Translations under genes and position numbers: made by a program
Source of the DNA: Balneolales bacterium
Lineage (GTDB): Bacteria; Bacteroidota; Rhodothermia; Balneolales; Natronogracilivirgulaceae
DNA: 7,862 bases
Assembly: GCA_007135895.1 (NCBI GenBank)
Contig: SLHZ01000335.1
Coordinates: 1 to 7,862, forward strand
Direction: 5' to 3'
The notes under the pieces: generated by a model
What the model saw: the letters and a program-made list of their open reading frames with translations, nothing else
Databases searched by the model: none
What the model was told of the DNA's origin: nothing
In this document: piece by piece, positions 6,482 through 7,862 of the stretch
How positions within the stretch are numbered: the stretch's first letter is position 1
Layout of the letters: each line of letters begins with the position of its first letter

Positions 6482-7862
6482 ATGTCAATCCGGCAATCTG
6501 CTAAGAGCCATCCCGTCACCAAACGCGTGGGTTTTCATACTCTCGGCTGCAAACTGAATTTTGCTGAAACCTCCACGATCAAACGTCGGTTTCAAAACGC
6601 ATCCATAGGTTTAGATTCCGCAGATAAAGGCTTTGCTGTTTCAGACTCCGCGGGTTTAGAGTACACAGATAAAGGCTTTGCAACTTCAGGCTCCGCAGAC
6701 TCAGACTACGACCAGACCGGTAACAGGTCTCTTCCGCCCGGAATGAAACCCCGCACCACTTCTCCGCAAACGGTGAAATTCAAGACGGCATCATTCAATT
6801 CGGTCTGCGATATCTATGTCATCCATACCTGTTCCGTTACAGCCGATGCAAACCGGGATTGCCGAAAAGCCGTCCGAAAAGCCATCAGGTTAAATCCCGA
6901 AGCATATATCGTGGTGACCGGGTGCTATGCCCAGCTTGAACCCGGCGAAGTCGCAGCCATTGAAGGGGTGGATCTTGTGGTCGGAACCCGGGATAAATTT
7001 GACTTGGTGGAACTGGCCGGAAACTTCAAAAAAGCCGGTCAACCTGTCATACATCACAGCCATGTGAACGAAGCGGTTGATTTCCACCACTCCTTTTCCT
7101 CCGGGGACCGAACCCGTGCTTTTTTAAAAATCCAGGATGGCTGTGACTATCAATGTTCATTTTGCACCATACCACTGGCAAGAGGCAAAAGCCGGAGTCC
7201 TTCCACAACCGAGATCCTGAAACAGGCCCGTATGGCCGTATCACAGCCTGGCCGTCCCGAAATCAAAGAAATGGTTCTTACCGGCGTAAACACCGGTGAC
7301 TTTGGCAGGCAAACCAATGAAACTTTTCTGGACCTGATCCGCGAACTGGACAAATGTGCCGCCTCCCGCCAACTCGAATCGCTGGAAAGAATACGCATTT
7401 CATCTTTGGAACCCAATCTTCTCTCTGAGGAAATCATTGATTTTATTGCGGAATCCTCCATATTCCAACCGCATTTTCATATACCGCTGCAAAGCGGGTC
7501 CGATACAATGCTTCGCCTTATGAAGCGCCGGTATCTAACAAGTCTGTTCCGCGAGCGCATCAACTATATACGTTCGGTAATACCGCACGCCTGCATAGGA
7601 GCCGATGTTATCACGGGCCATCCCGGTGAAACGGAAAAACTCTTCCGCACGTCCCTTTCCTTCATCGAAGAATTGGATATAAGCTATTTGCATGTATTTA
7701 CCTATTCCGAAAGACCGGGCACCTCTGCCCTTTCCATACCCGGAAATATAGACCATGAGCAGCGCAAACAAAGAACAGACTTGCTGCGCAGACTATCGGA
7801 CCGTAAACGATTTGAGTATCAGTCACGGTTTCTTGAAACCCGCCGACCTGTCCTCTTTGAAC
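6482..7862 (+). CDS. mtaB: tRNA t6A37 methylthiotransferase MtaB (radical SAM), 3'-truncated, with N-terminal insertion
   Basis: This radical-SAM methylthiotransferase adds a methylthio group to N6-threonylcarbamoyladenosine at position 37 of ANN-decoding tRNAs (ms2t6A). The frame is open from ATG 6482 to the window end: 460 codons with no stop. An in-frame TGA at 6458 and no start codon between it and 6482 fix the start. UPF0004 ligands for the auxiliary [4Fe-4S] cluster are C23 (HTLGCKLN), C117 (IHTCSVTADANR) and C148 (VTGCYAQLEP). The radical-SAM ligands are C221, C225 and C228 (DGCDYQCSFCTIPLARGKSRS). Further motifs are VLTGVNTGDFG, RIRISSLEP, HFHIPLQSGSD and LHVFTYSERPGT. The C-terminal TRAM domain is only begun. 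C23 and C117 are 94 residues apart; about 35-40 is usual, so roughly 55-60 residues are inserted. HTLGCK and DRTRAFLKIQDGC favour MtaB over MiaB or RimO. It may be read through from nuoH. Confidence 0.93.
   Translation, partial: MSIRQSAKSHPVTKRVGFHTLGCKLNFAETSTIKRRFQNASIGLDSADKGFAVSDSAGLEYTDKGFATSGSADSDYDQTGNRSLPPGMKPRTTSPQTVKFKTASFNSVCDIYVIHTCSVTADANRDCRKAVRKAIRLNPEAYIVVTGCYAQLEPGEVAAIEGVDLVVGTRDKFDLVELAGNFKKAGQPVIHHSHVNEAVDFHHSFSSGDRTRAFLKIQDGCDYQCSFCTIPLARGKSRSPSTTEILKQARMAVSQPGRPEIKEMVLTGVNTGDFGRQTNETFLDLIRELDKCAASRQLESLERIRISSLEPNLLSEEIIDFIAESSIFQPHFHIPLQSGSDTMLRLMKRRYLTSLFRERINYIRSVIPHACIGADVITGHPGETEKLFRTSLSFIEELDISYLHVFTYSERPGTSALSIPGNIDHEQRKQRTDLLRRLSDRKRFEYQSRFLETRRPVLFE
6602..6706 (+). 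repeat. 45-base tandem repeat (about 2.3 copies) inside mtaB
   Basis: Two 45-base units (6602-6646 and 6647-6691) are followed by a 15-base partial third (6692-6706), all in frame with mtaB. In the best phase (6608-6652 against 6653-6697) 37 of 45 bases match. A 16-base core, cagataaaggctttgc, is exact at 6621-6636 and 6666-6681. The units encode SIGLDSADKGFAVSD and SAGLEYTDKGFATSG, then SADSD, at residues 41-75. The encoded segment is rich in Ser, Asp, Gly and Ala, has no cysteine and looks like a disordered surface loop. The divergence between units suggests an old duplication rather than a recent slippage event or assembly artefact. Confidence 0.85.

Noticed and set aside
6602..6706. The mtaB repeat as a CRISPR fragment or mobile palindromic element
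   Set aside because: The units abut directly with no spacers, are not palindromic beyond a few bases, and keep the mtaB frame; an internal coding duplication explains them better.
6482..7862. mtaB as a pseudogene because of its long insertion
   Set aside because: The frame is open throughout and both Fe-S cluster ligand sets and downstream motifs are intact.

Overview
The window is an ordinary, densely packed stretch of bacterial chromosome. It carries part of a respiratory complex I (NADH:quinone oxidoreductase) operon followed by a tRNA-modification gene, all on the + strand. In order: nuoC (3' part only, cut by the window start), nuoD, nuoE, nuoF, nuoG, nuoH, then mtaB (cut by the window end). 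Gaps are short (29, 14, -4, 62, 3 and 59 bases), there is no gene-free stretch over 300 bases, and I see no RNA gene, mobile element, CRISPR array, attachment site or convincing terminator.

Together nuoE, nuoF and nuoG encode the NADH-oxidising module (FMN plus Fe-S chain). nuoC and nuoD encode the connecting module that carries electrons to quinone, and nuoH encodes the membrane subunit that forms the quinone chamber with NuoD. NuoE and NuoF keep all their cluster ligands, and NuoG keeps the ligands of its three core clusters, so the set looks functional. The window holds only part of the complex: nuoA and nuoB would lie upstream or elsewhere. nuoI and nuoJ-N do not follow nuoH directly; mtaB does.

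The organism is probably a member of the Bacteroidota/Rhodothermota/Balneolota assemblage. This is inference from three things: the style of the MtaB protein (HTLGCKLNFAETS near the N-terminus, SSGDRTRAFLKIQDGC before the radical-SAM cysteines), start codons without clear Shine-Dalgarno sequences, and roughly balanced base composition. A complex I that retains NuoE, NuoF and NuoG fits Rhodothermales/Balneolales-like lineages better than classical Bacteroidales, but I cannot prove the placement without a search.

The most unusual item is inside mtaB. Its N-terminal Fe-S domain carries an in-frame insertion of roughly 55-60 residues between the first and second ligands of the auxiliary cluster, and part of that insertion is a 45-base tandem repeat. 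A second point is a shortened NuoG that lacks the cysteines of the accessory N7 cluster. I found no evidence of an undescribed multi-gene system.
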